From Chloroflexota bacterium (lineage in GTDB: Bacteria; Chloroflexota; Anaerolineae; Aggregatilineales; UBA2796): a stretch of 22,478 nucleotides of DNA. Location: contig RFIM01000168.1 of NCBI GenBank assembly GCA_003695215.1, positions 1-22,478 on the forward strand, in the 5' to 3' direction. Below the pieces are notes generated by a model. That model saw only the letters and a program-made list of their open reading frames with translations, searched no databases and was not told the origin of the DNA. Position 1 is the stretch's first letter. Every line of letters starts with the position of its first letter. Below, piece after piece: positions 1-8,900 of this stretch. A program made the translations under genes and the position numbers.

Positions 1-873
1 ACGCTGCTCGGCTTGTTTGTGGGCATTGCGCGCCTTTCCACCAACTTGCTGGTGCGCACACTGGCCATCGCTTACATCGAAGTGTTCCAGAACACGCCAT
101 TGCTGCTGCAGCTCTTCTTCATCTTCACAAGCGTGCTGCTAACTTTACCGCGCGCCACTGAGCCGATCATCTTGCCTGGCCCAAGCTACCTGAGTTCCAG
201 CGGCTTGGCGACGCCGAACTTGATCGCTACGCAGACAGCAGGCTTGTGGCTCTTACTAACCATGATCGGCATCGGGACAGGTATCACGCTCTGGCAACGC
301 TTGCGCAAGATTCGCCTTGAGACAGGGCGCACCACTTACGCTGCTGAGATCGGCCTGACGGTGATGATCAGCGTCGGCGTGATCGCTTGGATCGTCCTGC
401 AGCCGTTCACAGTGGATTTTCCTGAGCTAGGGCGCTTTGGCTATGTGCGCAACAAGGGCGCGATCATCTCAGCCAGTTTTGTGGCGATTGTGCTGGGCTT
501 GGTGCTTTATACAGGCGCTTTCATCGCTGAGATCGTGCGCTCAGGCATTCAATCTGTGCCGATAGGGCAATGGGAAGCGGCGCGCTCGCAGGGCTTCTCT
601 TACGGGCAGATCTTGCGCCTGATCGTGATTCCGCAGGCGCTGCGCGTGATGATTCCGCCGCTGACCAATCAATACTTGAATCTGGCCAAGAATAGCAGCT
701 TGGGCGCGGCGGTCGGCTTTGCAGAAGTCTTTGGCGTGGCGCGCACAATGGCACAGAGCGTCTCTGTAGTGCCGATCATGGTCATCGTGATGGGCATCTA
801 TCTATCGCTCAGCTTGATCACATCAGCTGTGATGAATGTGCTGAACACACGCTTCCAGATCAAGACGCGCTAA
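1..873 (+). CDS. aapQ: Polar/general amino-acid ABC transporter permease, AapQ-like (5' partial)
   Basis: This is an inner-membrane permease subunit of a polar amino-acid ABC importer. The reading frame is open from base 1, and the residues before the first possible start (TTG at 13) already match the family, so the true start lies upstream of the window. About 290 residues are visible. They include the conserved early stretch IARLSTNLLV followed by YIEVFQNTPLLLQLFF, several hydrophobic segments, and a cytoplasmic EAA loop at about residues 192-212 (EAARSQGFSYGQI, then IPQALR), which docks on the ATPase. The long segment between the first helices and the EAA half is typical of AapQ rather than of the shorter HisQ/GlnP permeases. 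The stop is followed 15 bases later by the next permease. Together with the two downstream genes this makes an AapQ-M-P set; the substrate-binding protein AapJ is presumably upstream, outside the window. Exact substrate is unknown. Confidence 0.9.
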   Translation, partial: TLLGLFVGIARLSTNLLVRTLAIAYIEVFQNTPLLLQLFFIFTSVLLTLPRATEPIILPGPSYLSSSGLATPNLIATQTAGLWLLLTMIGIGTGITLWQRLRKIRLETGRTTYAAEIGLTVMISVGVIAWIVLQPFTVDFPELGRFGYVRNKGAIISASFVAIVLGLVLYTGAFIAEIVRSGIQSVPIGQWEAARSQGFSYGQILRLIVIPQALRVMIPPLTNQYLNLAKNSSLGAAVGFAEVFGVARTMAQSVSVVPIMVIVMGIYLSLSLITSAVMNVLNTRFQIKTR

Positions 874-888
874 GGAGGCAGGAGAAGG

Positions 889-2298
889 ATGACGACAACG
901 ACTGCACCGACCGAAGGCGCTTCCAGCAGCAGCGTGACTCGCCCTGTGGTGGAACGCGGCCTGTTGGCATGGCTGCACCAAAATTTCTTTCGCACGCCCT
1001 TCGATGTAGCGCTGACGCTGATCGTGCTGGTGATCGGTGGCAATTTGCTCGTGCAATTCGTGGAGTGGTCGATTGCGCAAGCGGATTGGACGATTATCAC
1101 TACGAACTTCCGCATTTTGATGCAAGGCACGTATCCTGCCGAGCAAGGCGGGCGCTTGGGCTTGGCTGTGGCGCTGATCACGCTGATCGCCGGCGTCAGT
1201 TGGGGCATTTGGGGCAAGATGTTCCGCGCCACAGCCTTCGCTTTTGTGGGCGGCGTGCTGATTTTCATTTTTGTGCCGTTAGCAGCTGAGAGCCTGGCAG
1301 AAGCGCCGAGCGGCACCTTCAGCGCCTATCTCAGCGGGCAGCTGGCGCCGCTGTTCAGCCTGCTGCGCGAACCTGTTCTGCTATTAGTGGCCTGTCTGTT
1401 GATCGGCTACGCAGTCGGGCGTTTTGCCAAGCAGATCGATCGCAAGCGCGCAGGGCGCTACACGCTGATCGCCTGGTTCGTCGCCATTCCCGTGTGTTTT
1501 ATCTTAGTGCGCGGTTTCACCGAGCCTGATGGCATCCTGCCCTTCGTGCAGACCAGTCGCTGGGGCGGCTTGCTGCTGACTTTCATGTTGGCGTTCGTGG
1601 CCATTGTGGCGTGCTTCCCGCTCGGGATTCTGTTGGCGCTCGGGCGCATGAGCAGCGGCACGCACAAGCTGGAATTCAAGGCGCCGCCAGGCTGGTGGCT
1701 GAACCCATTGCAGTGGCTGCACGCGCTCAGCATTTGGTGGCGCAACCTGGGCAATTATCCGATCATCAAGCTGCTATGTATCATCTACATCGAGTTCCTG
1801 CGCGGCGTGCCATTGGTGACAGTCTTCTTCACGGCGAACTTGATCGTGCCCTTGGCGCTGGGCGATAACAGCATTGACGCAGTCTTGCGCGCTATGGTCG
1901 CCTTGACGCTCTTCGAGGCAGCTTACATCGCCGAGATCGTGCGCGGTGGCTTGCAAGCCTTGCCGCCTGGCCAGCTGGAAGCGGCCAAAGCGCTCGGCTT
2001 GAGCCCTGTCCAGGCGACGCTCTTCATCACCTTGCCGCAAGCGCTGCGCATCGCCATTCCGCCTTTGGTTGGGCAGTTCATCACGATGTTCAAGGATACC
2101 TCGTTAGTGGCGATCATCGGCCTGACCGACCTGCTGGGCATCTCGCGGTCAGTTTTGGCGCAAAGCGAGTTCATCGGCAGGCACCGTGAGATGTACGTTT
2201 TCGTGGCGATTGTCTATTTCGTCTTTTCGTACGGCATGTCCTACGCAGCGCGCCAACTGGAGCGCAGCGGCAGTGGCGCTTTCCGCAAAATTGGCTGA
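889..2298 (+). CDS. aapM: Polar/general amino-acid ABC transporter permease, AapM-like
   Basis: This is the second membrane subunit of the amino-acid importer, forming a heterodimeric channel with the preceding permease. The 469-residue product has a polar N-terminus (about 1-35), then repeated hydrophobic segments at about 40-60, 90-130, 163-180, 190-208 and 225-252. The C-terminal permease core contains IEFLRGVPLVTVFF (about 301-314) and the EAA loop at 364-384 (EAAKALGLSPVQA, then TLPQALR). The length and the extended N-terminal half fit AapM rather than a minimal GlnP-type permease. The start at ATG 889 follows an excellent ribosome-binding site (aaggaggcaggagaagg), which overlaps the stop of the upstream gene by only a few bases, so the two are probably translationally coupled. 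The ATPase gene begins 12 bases after its stop. Confidence 0.92.
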   Translation: MTTTTAPTEGASSSSVTRPVVERGLLAWLHQNFFRTPFDVALTLIVLVIGGNLLVQFVEWSIAQADWTIITTNFRILMQGTYPAEQGGRLGLAVALITLIAGVSWGIWGKMFRATAFAFVGGVLIFIFVPLAAESLAEAPSGTFSAYLSGQLAPLFSLLREPVLLLVACLLIGYAVGRFAKQIDRKRAGRYTLIAWFVAIPVCFILVRGFTEPDGILPFVQTSRWGGLLLTFMLAFVAIVACFPLGILLALGRMSSGTHKLEFKAPPGWWLNPLQWLHALSIWWRNLGNYPIIKLLCIIYIEFLRGVPLVTVFFTANLIVPLALGDNSIDAVLRAMVALTLFEAAYIAEIVRGGLQALPPGQLEAAKALGLSPVQATLFITLPQALRIAIPPLVGQFITMFKDTSLVAIIGLTDLLGISRSVLAQSEFIGRHREMYVFVAIVYFVFSYGMSYAARQLERSGSGAFRKIG

Positions 2299-2310
2299 GG
2301 CAGGCAAAGC

Positions 2311-3060
2311 ATGGGCAAGCAAAGCGAACCGATCATCATCGTGCGCGATCTGCACAAGTGGTATGGCGATTTCCACGTGCTGCGCGGCATCAACGTCGAG
2401 GTTTCGCCAGGCGAGGTGGTGGTGATCTGCGGCCCGAGCGGTTCGGGCAAATCCACTTTCATTCGCACCATCAACCGCCTGGAAGAGCATGAGCGCGGCG
2501 ACATCATCGTAGATGGCATCCGCCTGACTAACGACGTGCGCAATATCTCGGCTATTCGCAGCGAGATCGGCATGGTCTTCCAGCAATTCAACTTGTTTCC
2601 GCACCTGACGGTGCTGCAGAACATCACTTTGGCGCCGATCTGGGTGCGCAAGCGGCCGCGCCGCGAAGCCGAGAAGCTGGCCTTTGAGCTGCTAGAGCGC
2701 GTCAAGATTCCTGAGCAGGCGCATAAATATCCAGGGCAATTGAGCGGCGGTCAGCAGCAGCGCGTGGCCATTGCGCGCGCGCTGGCCATGCAGCCGAAGA
2801 TCATGCTCTTCGACGAGCCGACCAGTGCGCTCGACCCTGAGATGATCAAGGAAGTGCTGGACGTGATGCGCGAGTTGGCGCGCAGCGGCTTGACGATGCT
2901 GGTAGTGACGCACGAGATGGGCTTTGCGCGCGAGGTGGCCGATCGGATCATCTTCTTCGATAGAGGCGAGATCGTGGAAGAGAATACGCCCGACGGCTTC
3001 TTCCACGCCCCAAAGACCGACCGCGCCAAGCAATTTTTGGCGAACATTCTCTCGCACTGA
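2311..3060 (+). CDS. aapP: Amino-acid ABC transporter ATP-binding protein, AapP/GlnQ family
   Basis: This cytoplasmic ATPase energises the two permeases encoded just upstream. All nucleotide-binding motifs are intact in the 249 residues: Walker A GPSGSGKST (41-49), Q-loop around Q91-Q92 in MVFQQFNLFPHLT, ABC signature LSGGQ (144-148) followed by QQR, Walker B IMLFDE (164-169), D-loop SALDP and the switch histidine H201 in VVTHEMGFA. The length is exactly usual for the PAAT (polar amino-acid) family. The region after the Q-loop has a short basic insert (WVRKRPRREAE) common in this family. A purine-rich stretch (gaggcagg) precedes the ATG. It is the last gene of the operon: four bases after the stop a strong terminator begins. 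aapP is preferred over glnQ because of the two Aap-like permeases, but the name is by analogy. Confidence 0.95.
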   Translation: MGKQSEPIIIVRDLHKWYGDFHVLRGINVEVSPGEVVVICGPSGSGKSTFIRTINRLEEHERGDIIVDGIRLTNDVRNISAIRSEIGMVFQQFNLFPHLTVLQNITLAPIWVRKRPRREAEKLAFELLERVKIPEQAHKYPGQLSGGQQQRVAIARALAMQPKIMLFDEPTSALDPEMIKEVLDVMRELARSGLTMLVVTHEMGFAREVADRIIFFDRGEIVEENTPDGFFHAPKTDRAKQFLANILSH

Positions 3061-3063
3061 ACC

Positions 3064-3090
3064 AAAAAGCCTGCGATCGCAGGCTTTTTT
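3064..3090. terminator. Bidirectional intrinsic terminator shared by the ABC operon and tRNA-Leu
   Basis: The sequence is a perfect palindrome: AAAAA, GCCTGC, loop GATC, GCAGGC, TTTTTT. The stem is flanked by an A-tract on one side and a T-tract on the other, so it reads as a Rho-independent terminator on either strand. On the + strand it sits four bases after the ATPase stop. On the - strand it begins about eight bases after the 3' end of tRNA-Leu. One element therefore ends two convergent transcripts. Confidence 0.9.
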
Positions 3091-3097
3091 CTGGGTA

Positions 3098-3182
<85 letters not shown>

Positions 3183-3195
3183 TTAGGGTGACATA

Positions 3196-3224
3196 ATGGT
3201 AAGCCAAAGGCACGACTTTGTCAA
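3196..3224 (-). promoter_or_regulatory. Sigma-70-type promoter of tRNA-Leu
   Basis: On the - strand a perfect -35 box TTGACA (3219-3224) is followed, after exactly 17 bases, by a -10-like box TACCAT (3196-3201, four of six consensus positions). The tRNA starts 14 bases further on, leaving room for a short 5' leader. The position and spacing make this a convincing housekeeping promoter, although the -10 is imperfect. It lies in the gap after the fabH stop. Confidence 0.75.
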
Positions 3225-3256
3225 GCCTTTCGTCCAATTGAGATCGCTGTTGAGCC

Positions 3257-4543
3257 TCAGCGCTTTTCACGAGGCGCGTTCTCAGGCTTTGGCTTGGCCT
3301 TGGCAGGCTTGACTTCATGCAGATTGGCGTGCTTGGCAGGCGAGCCGCGCAGCGCAGCTTCCAAGCGGCGGTAAGTTTTGAGCGCACGCGCGCGCCAAAA
3401 AGCCGTGATATACTGTAGCTCACGCCGCCCTTGGCTCAAGCGATAAGCCAAACCTTTCGGCGCTTTTGTATCCACGGATTGCCACTGCAACGCCGCTGCA
3501 GCCCATGTCAGGCCGCCGCCAAAGCCGACAAGCACCACATTGTCGTTCGGCTTCAGGCGCCCTTCGCGCTCGGCCTCATAGAGCGCAATTGGAATAGAGG
3601 CCGCCGAGGTATTGCCATAGCGATGCACGTTGCTGTAGAAGAGCGCCTCGCTGACGTTCAGGTTGCGCGCCGCTGCGCTCAGGATGCGCTGATTGGCCTG
3701 ATGCGGCACGATCAAGTCCACATCGGCGAGCGAAAGGCCGACCTTGTCTAGCACTTCGCGCACGCTCTCCGTGATGATATGCACAGCAAAGCGGAAGACT
3801 TCGCGCCCATCCATGTGAATCTTGTGCATTTGGCGGCCTTCAGGCAGGCTCGGCGTGCCGACCGTCGGAATGCCGAGCAGCTCGGCGCCCGAGCCATCTG
3901 AGCCGAGGACTGCGTCCATGAAGCCGCCTGGCTGATCGCTGCCTTCCAGCACAACAGCGCCGGCGCCATCGCCGAACAGCACGCACGTCGAGCGGTCGTT
4001 CCAATCCAGCACGCGCGAATTCACCTCGCTGCCGATGACCAGCGCCGTGTTGATGCTGCCGCTGCGGATAGCTTGTGCTGCCATGTTCAGCCCATAGACG
4101 AACCCTGAGCAAGCGGCACTCAGATCGAAGGCGCCGGCTTGCGTGGCGCCGAGCAAGTTTTGAATCTTGCTGGCGCTGCTCGGATAGATATCTTCAGGCG
4201 TTGAAGTCGCTACCACGATCAGGTCGATCGCGCTGGGCAGCACATCGGCGCGATCCAAAGCCGCGCGCGCCGCCTCAAAGCCCATCTGTGTGACCGTCTC
4301 GCGCTCATTGGCGATGCGCCGCTCCTGGATGCCCGTGCGCGTCCGTATCCAATCATCAGTTGTCTCAACAACTGCCTCAAGCTCAGCGTTAGTGACGACT
4401 CGCTCGGGCACGCGCATGCCCCAGCCCGTCAGATGTGCATAGCGCGTCGGGCGAGTCTGCCACATATGATGGCTGTGCGGTCGTCCATTGCGCTCAGGCG
4501 GCTGAGCGCTCTTGCCGTTCAGGCGACTGTCACTGGCTGCCAT
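3257..4543 (-). CDS. fabH: Beta-ketoacyl-ACP synthase III with basic C-terminal extension
   Basis: This condenses acetyl-CoA (or another short acyl-CoA) with malonyl-ACP to start type II fatty-acid synthesis. The thiolase-fold catalytic triad is present: Cys145 in DLSAACSGF, His281 in VPHQANQRI and Asn311 in YGNTSAAS. Also present are the substrate motif DDWIRTRTGI (63-72) and GFGGGLTWAA (340-349). The core occupies about 31-355. The 428-residue length is about 100 more than usual: roughly 30 extra polar residues at the N-terminus, and about 70 at the C-terminus ending in a Lys/Pro/Ala-rich tail (about 405-428). ATG 4543 is preferred; it overlaps the fabF stop by 14 bases and has a weak purine stretch upstream. 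The internal Met27 (4465) is a reasonable alternative and lacks a visible ribosome-binding site. The gene is probably co-transcribed with fabF. Confidence 0.93.
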   Translation of the reverse strand: MAASDSRLNGKSAQPPERNGRPHSHHMWQTRPTRYAHLTGWGMRVPERVVTNAELEAVVETTDDWIRTRTGIQERRIANERETVTQMGFEAARAALDRADVLPSAIDLIVVATSTPEDIYPSSASKIQNLLGATQAGAFDLSAACSGFVYGLNMAAQAIRSGSINTALVIGSEVNSRVLDWNDRSTCVLFGDGAGAVVLEGSDQPGGFMDAVLGSDGSGAELLGIPTVGTPSLPEGRQMHKIHMDGREVFRFAVHIITESVREVLDKVGLSLADVDLIVPHQANQRILSAAARNLNVSEALFYSNVHRYGNTSAASIPIALYEAEREGRLKPNDNVVLVGFGGGLTWAAAALQWQSVDTKAPKGLAYRLSQGRRELQYITAFWRARALKTYRRLEAALRGSPAKHANLHEVKPAKAKPKPENAPREKR

Positions 4544-5786
4544 TGCCCGAATACTTCCCGAAAATCAGCACGGCGTTGTGCCCGCCGAAGCCGAACGAAT
4601 TGCTCATCACGTAGCGCACGGTGTGCGCCACGCCATGATTCGGCGTGTAGTCCAGGTCACATTCAGGATCAGGCGTGTGATAATTGATGGTTGGCGGCAC
4701 GAAGTTGTGCAGGATGCTCTGCACGCTGAAGACTGCCTCAACGCTGCCAGCTGCGCCCAACATATGCCCTACCGCGCCCTTGACTGAGCTGATTTTCACC
4801 TGATAGGCGCGCTCACCAAAGACTGCCTTCACAGCGCGCGTCTCGGCCGCATCGTTCAGCGGCGTGCTTGTGCCGTGCGCGTTGATGTAGTCAATTTGCT
4901 CGATCGTCAAGCCGGCGTCGTGCAGCGCCTTGCGCATCGCCATCTGCGCGCCGCCGCCATCTTCCATCGGCGCCGTGATGTGATAGGCGTCATCCGTTGT
5001 GGCATAGCCGAGCAGTTCCGCCAAGATGGTGGCATTGCGCCGCTGCGCATGCTCGAGCGCTTCCAAGACCAGAATGGCTGCGCCCTCGGCGATCACGAAG
5101 CCGTCGCGATCTTTATCGAACGGACGTGACGCTGTGGCAGGATCGTCGTTGCGTGTGGAAAGCGCGCCCATGTTGGCGAAGCCAGCCACTGCTAGCGGCA
5201 CGATCGCCGCTTCCGTGCTGCCACAGATCATCACCTCTGCAGCGCCGCGCCGAATCATCTCGGCCGCCTCGCCAATGGCATTGTTGCCTGTAGCGCACGC
5301 CGTCGAAATAGACATATTCGGCCCTCGGAAATTGAACTCGATAGCCACGCGCCCAACAGGGCTATCCGTCAGCATCATCGGCACCAACAGCGGGCTGACG
5401 AATTTGAAGCCTTTCTCATGGCTGACACGCACGCCTTCCAGCAGTGTCTCAATGCCGCCTACGCCTGAGCCGATCAAGCAGCCAACCTCATAAGGGTCTT
5501 CAGCGGACATGTCCAACTTGGCTTGCTCGAGCGCTTGCAGAGTCGCTGCCATTGCCAGTTGTGTCACCCGATCCATGCGCCGCGCCTCGCGATTGCCGAA
5601 AAGCGCCTTGGCGTCAAAATCGCGGACTTCGCCGGCGATGCGCACGCTCAACGCGCTCGAATCGAAGCGCTGAATAGTCTGAATGCCACACTTGCCTGCT
5701 ATCAAGTTCTGCCAAGCGCTTGGCACATCGTTGCCAATGGGACAGAGTATGCCCATGCCTGTGACGACCACACGCCGTCTCACCAT
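4530..5786 (-). CDS. fabF: Beta-ketoacyl-ACP synthase II
   Basis: This elongating condensing enzyme of type II fatty-acid synthesis decarboxylates malonyl-ACP and joins it to the growing acyl chain. The 418 residues match the usual FabF length. The Cys-His-His triad is Cys164 (in ISTACATGNNAI), His304 (INAHGTSTPLND) and His341 (VKGAVGHMLGAAG), with the conserved Lys336 just before. The N-terminal VVVTGMGILCPIGND and the C-terminal SNSFGFGGHNAVLIF are classic for the family. The start ATG at 5786 has GGAG about 12 bases upstream. The two ketosynthase genes overlap, so fabF and fabH are translationally linked. No acyl-carrier protein, fabD or fabG is in this window. The 119 bp upstream, up to the end of the cyclase gene, has no clear promoter or terminator, so read-through from upstream is possible. 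Confidence 0.95.
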   Translation of the reverse strand: MVRRRVVVTGMGILCPIGNDVPSAWQNLIAGKCGIQTIQRFDSSALSVRIAGEVRDFDAKALFGNREARRMDRVTQLAMAATLQALEQAKLDMSAEDPYEVGCLIGSGVGGIETLLEGVRVSHEKGFKFVSPLLVPMMLTDSPVGRVAIEFNFRGPNMSISTACATGNNAIGEAAEMIRRGAAEVMICGSTEAAIVPLAVAGFANMGALSTRNDDPATASRPFDKDRDGFVIAEGAAILVLEALEHAQRRNATILAELLGYATTDDAYHITAPMEDGGGAQMAMRKALHDAGLTIEQIDYINAHGTSTPLNDAAETRAVKAVFGERAYQVKISSVKGAVGHMLGAAGSVEAVFSVQSILHNFVPPTINYHTPDPECDLDYTPNHGVAHTVRYVMSNSFGFGGHNAVLIFGKYSGNGSQ

Positions 5787-5905
5787 AGTTTATTGTCGCT
5801 CCAATGGTTGCGGGAAATTTCGCTATCCTATCTCGCCAAAGTGCAGGCGTGCTGCTGAGACACACCTCTAGGAGAGAAAACGCTGTTCAGCCGAGTTAGT
5901 TGCGC

Positions 5906-8900
5906 CTAAGAGCGCGCCTGTTTCTTGAGCAGGCTGAACAATTCAGCATTATACCAAATCGTATTCATGAAGCCGTCTAGCCAGCCTCGGGCTTCCAGCC
6001 AGGCGAGAGCTTGGCTGAGCGCTGCATGGACGTTCTGGGCGACCTGCACTGCGCGCGCAACATCGCCGTTGGCGCTCAGCACTTGCGCGGTGAAGAGCGC
6101 TGCCATAGTCGGGCGGTACAAATTGCGAATCTGTTGGCGATTCAGGCGAATTGCCATGCCTGTCACGCGCTCCATAGCGCTCATGTAGCGTCCCATGCCC
6201 AGATCGACAATGGCCAAGGCGCTGTCGATCTCCAAAGGCGGCACGTGCGGCTTTTGGCGTATGCGCGTGGCGAAAACAAAGCGCGAAGCCATCAATTCAT
6301 TCTCAGCAGCTTGCCAAGCCTGTTGGCGCAAGTGGACGCAGCCGATGTGGTAGCGCGTTAGCGCTACTTCGAGCTTGGCGCCCAGCGCTTCATGCACACT
6401 GAGCGCGCGGCGCATATGGTTGAGCGCCTCATCATAGACGCCCAAGTATTCTGAGACGATGCCCATCAGCAGCTGTGAGATCGCTGCGCCGCCGCGCTCG
6501 CCGATCTGGCTCAGAGTCTGGAAGGCTTCGATGACGTGCTGATGCCCTTCCTTGAGCTGCCCGAGATTGATCAACAGCTCGCCAATGCGGTTGAGCGTCA
6601 AGCCTTCGCGGCGGCGGTCCCCGATCTGGCGCAGGCGTTCCAGCTGCATTTGGAGCATCTCCAAAGCGGCGGGCAAATTGTTCTCGCGCAGGTAGAGATC
6701 AGCCAGCTCAGAGAGGCAAGCGGCTTCCAGCACAGGGTCTTGCAGCTCGCGCGCGCCGCTCAGGGTCGCTTGTGCCGCTTGGATAGCAACTTCAGGCGAA
6801 TCAGCGTACATCTCATCGAACCACGTCAGCAGCAGCTCGATCACATAGCGCTGATCGCCGAGTCGGTTGGCAAGTGCCTGCATTTTGCGATCCAGCTCGG
6901 CGCGAAAGGCGATGCTCGGCTGGCTCAGGTGCAGCGTAGCCTCGCGCAGGATCAAGCAGGCTTGCCAGGCCAGCCGATCCTCGCGAATCTCTTCCGCTAA
7001 GCGGACAGCCTTCTGGGCTTCCTGCTGTGCCTCAAGCCAAGCGCTTGTCTGCGTGAAGTACTCGGCGCGCAGCAAGTGAACGATCGCGCGCCAATCGTCG
7101 CGGTCGGCTCTTTGGGCCAATTGCTCGCCCTGTGGCAATTTTTCCAACACAGCTGCTGTCTCACCTAGGCGCAGCAACACGCGCACTTGCCGCCGCCATA
7201 TTTCAAAGCGATCGGACTCGCTTTGCGCCAGTGCTTCAGCCTGGTTGAAATACTCCAAAGCGGCGAAGTTGGCGTATTCAGCGAAGGCTTTGCGCCCTGC
7301 CTGCAAGGCATAGTAAAGCGCTTCTTCGCGGCTGTTGCTCTGGCCGAAGTGATAAGCCAGCAGCTCTATTGCTTCAGGCATTTGCCGCTGGATGCTGTGC
7401 GCCACGCTATGATGAATCTCGGCGCGCTGCTCGGCCAACATGCTTTGGTAGATCACCTCTTGCAAGATAGCATGCTTGAAGGCGAAGGTGCGCTCAGCTT
7501 TGCCTGCTTGCAGAAAGCCTGCGCTTTGAAGCAGCGCAAGGCGCGCCTGCAGATCCAGCGGCGTGAACATGCCGTGTGGCAGGCTCTCGGCCAGGATTGT
7601 GCTTGAGAACTCGCGCCCGATGACCGCTGCGTATTTCAAGAGCAGCTGATCGGTCTGATCCAGGCTATCCAGGCGCGCCTGCACTACGCCTTGCACTGTC
7701 TGCGGGATGTTCAGGTTTTTTGCGCCTTTGCGAATGGCAAGCCCTTGTGGCGTCATTTGCAGCTGATCAGCCTCGCGCAGCGCTGCAGCCAGCTCCAGGG
7801 CAAAAAACGGATTGCCTTGCACGCGCTCTGAGATGAACGTCAGCAGTTCAGGGCTGATCTTCGCCTTGAGCGTTTTCTCCAGCAGCGTATTGATCTCACT
7901 AGGAGTGAGTTCTAAAACGGGTATGTGATGATGCAGGCGCTTAGTGCGCAGCTCGCTCACCAAACGCTCGGCGGTTGGCTCACCTTGTAAGGGGCGGTGC
8001 GTCATCAAGATCAGAATCGGTGCAGGCGTGACGCTGAGCTGCTGGACAACGTCCAGGGCGAGACTGGCGGAGCTTTCATCGAACCATTGGATGTCGTCGA
8101 AGATCAGGAGCAGCGGCTGCTGCGCGGCCATGCGACGCAACAGCTCGTTTACGACGGCGAAGATGGCCTGTTGGCGCGCTTGCCCTTCAAGGCTAGCTGT
8201 CACAGGCGTATCTGGCAAGCTGATGCCGAGCAGATCGCCCAGCAACGGCAGGCGCACTTCGCATTGTGGCGCTAGCCTGTTCACAAGTTGCATCAACGCT
8301 TGCAGAACGCCCTGAGCATTCTCGAGCGGCAAGTTCAGGAGCGTGGCCAGGGCGCCTTGCCAGGGCAAGTAAGCTGTCAGCTGGCTGATACTGAAGCTCT
8401 CGCCTTGCCCGATTAGAAAACCGCGACCGCCTGCGCGTACAGCGACTTCGTTCACCAGGCGGCTCTTGCCGATGCCGGCTTCGCCTTCCAGGCGAACTAG
8501 GCGCGGATGCCCGCTCTGCACGGCTTTCAAGTGGCGCTCAATGCGCTCAAGCTCAGCAAGGCGCCCGACCAGAAGGTTCGGCTTAAGGTGGCGCACACTG
8601 CTATTGCGGAAGCCAATTGGCTCAGCCACAGGGATCGGCTCAGCGCGCCCTTTGATGGAGACCTCCGGCAAGGTTTCCAGCACCACGCGCTCGCTGACAG
8701 CTTTGTAGACAGCTGATGAGGCTAAAATGCGCCCGCCGCTGGCAGCGCCCATCAGGCGCGCGGCCACGTTCGTCTCATCGCCAATAGTGCTGTATTCGTG
8801 GCGCACCTCGCCGCCAACCGTGCCCGCATAGACCAAGCCGCGGCTGATGCCAATCGCCTGAACGCCGAGCGGGCTGCCAAAAGGCGCGATCTGGCGCAAG

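Noticed and set aside
870..1316. - strand open frame opposite the start of the second permease
   Set aside because: Shadow of a GC-rich coding region; no ribosome-binding site or recognisable domain.
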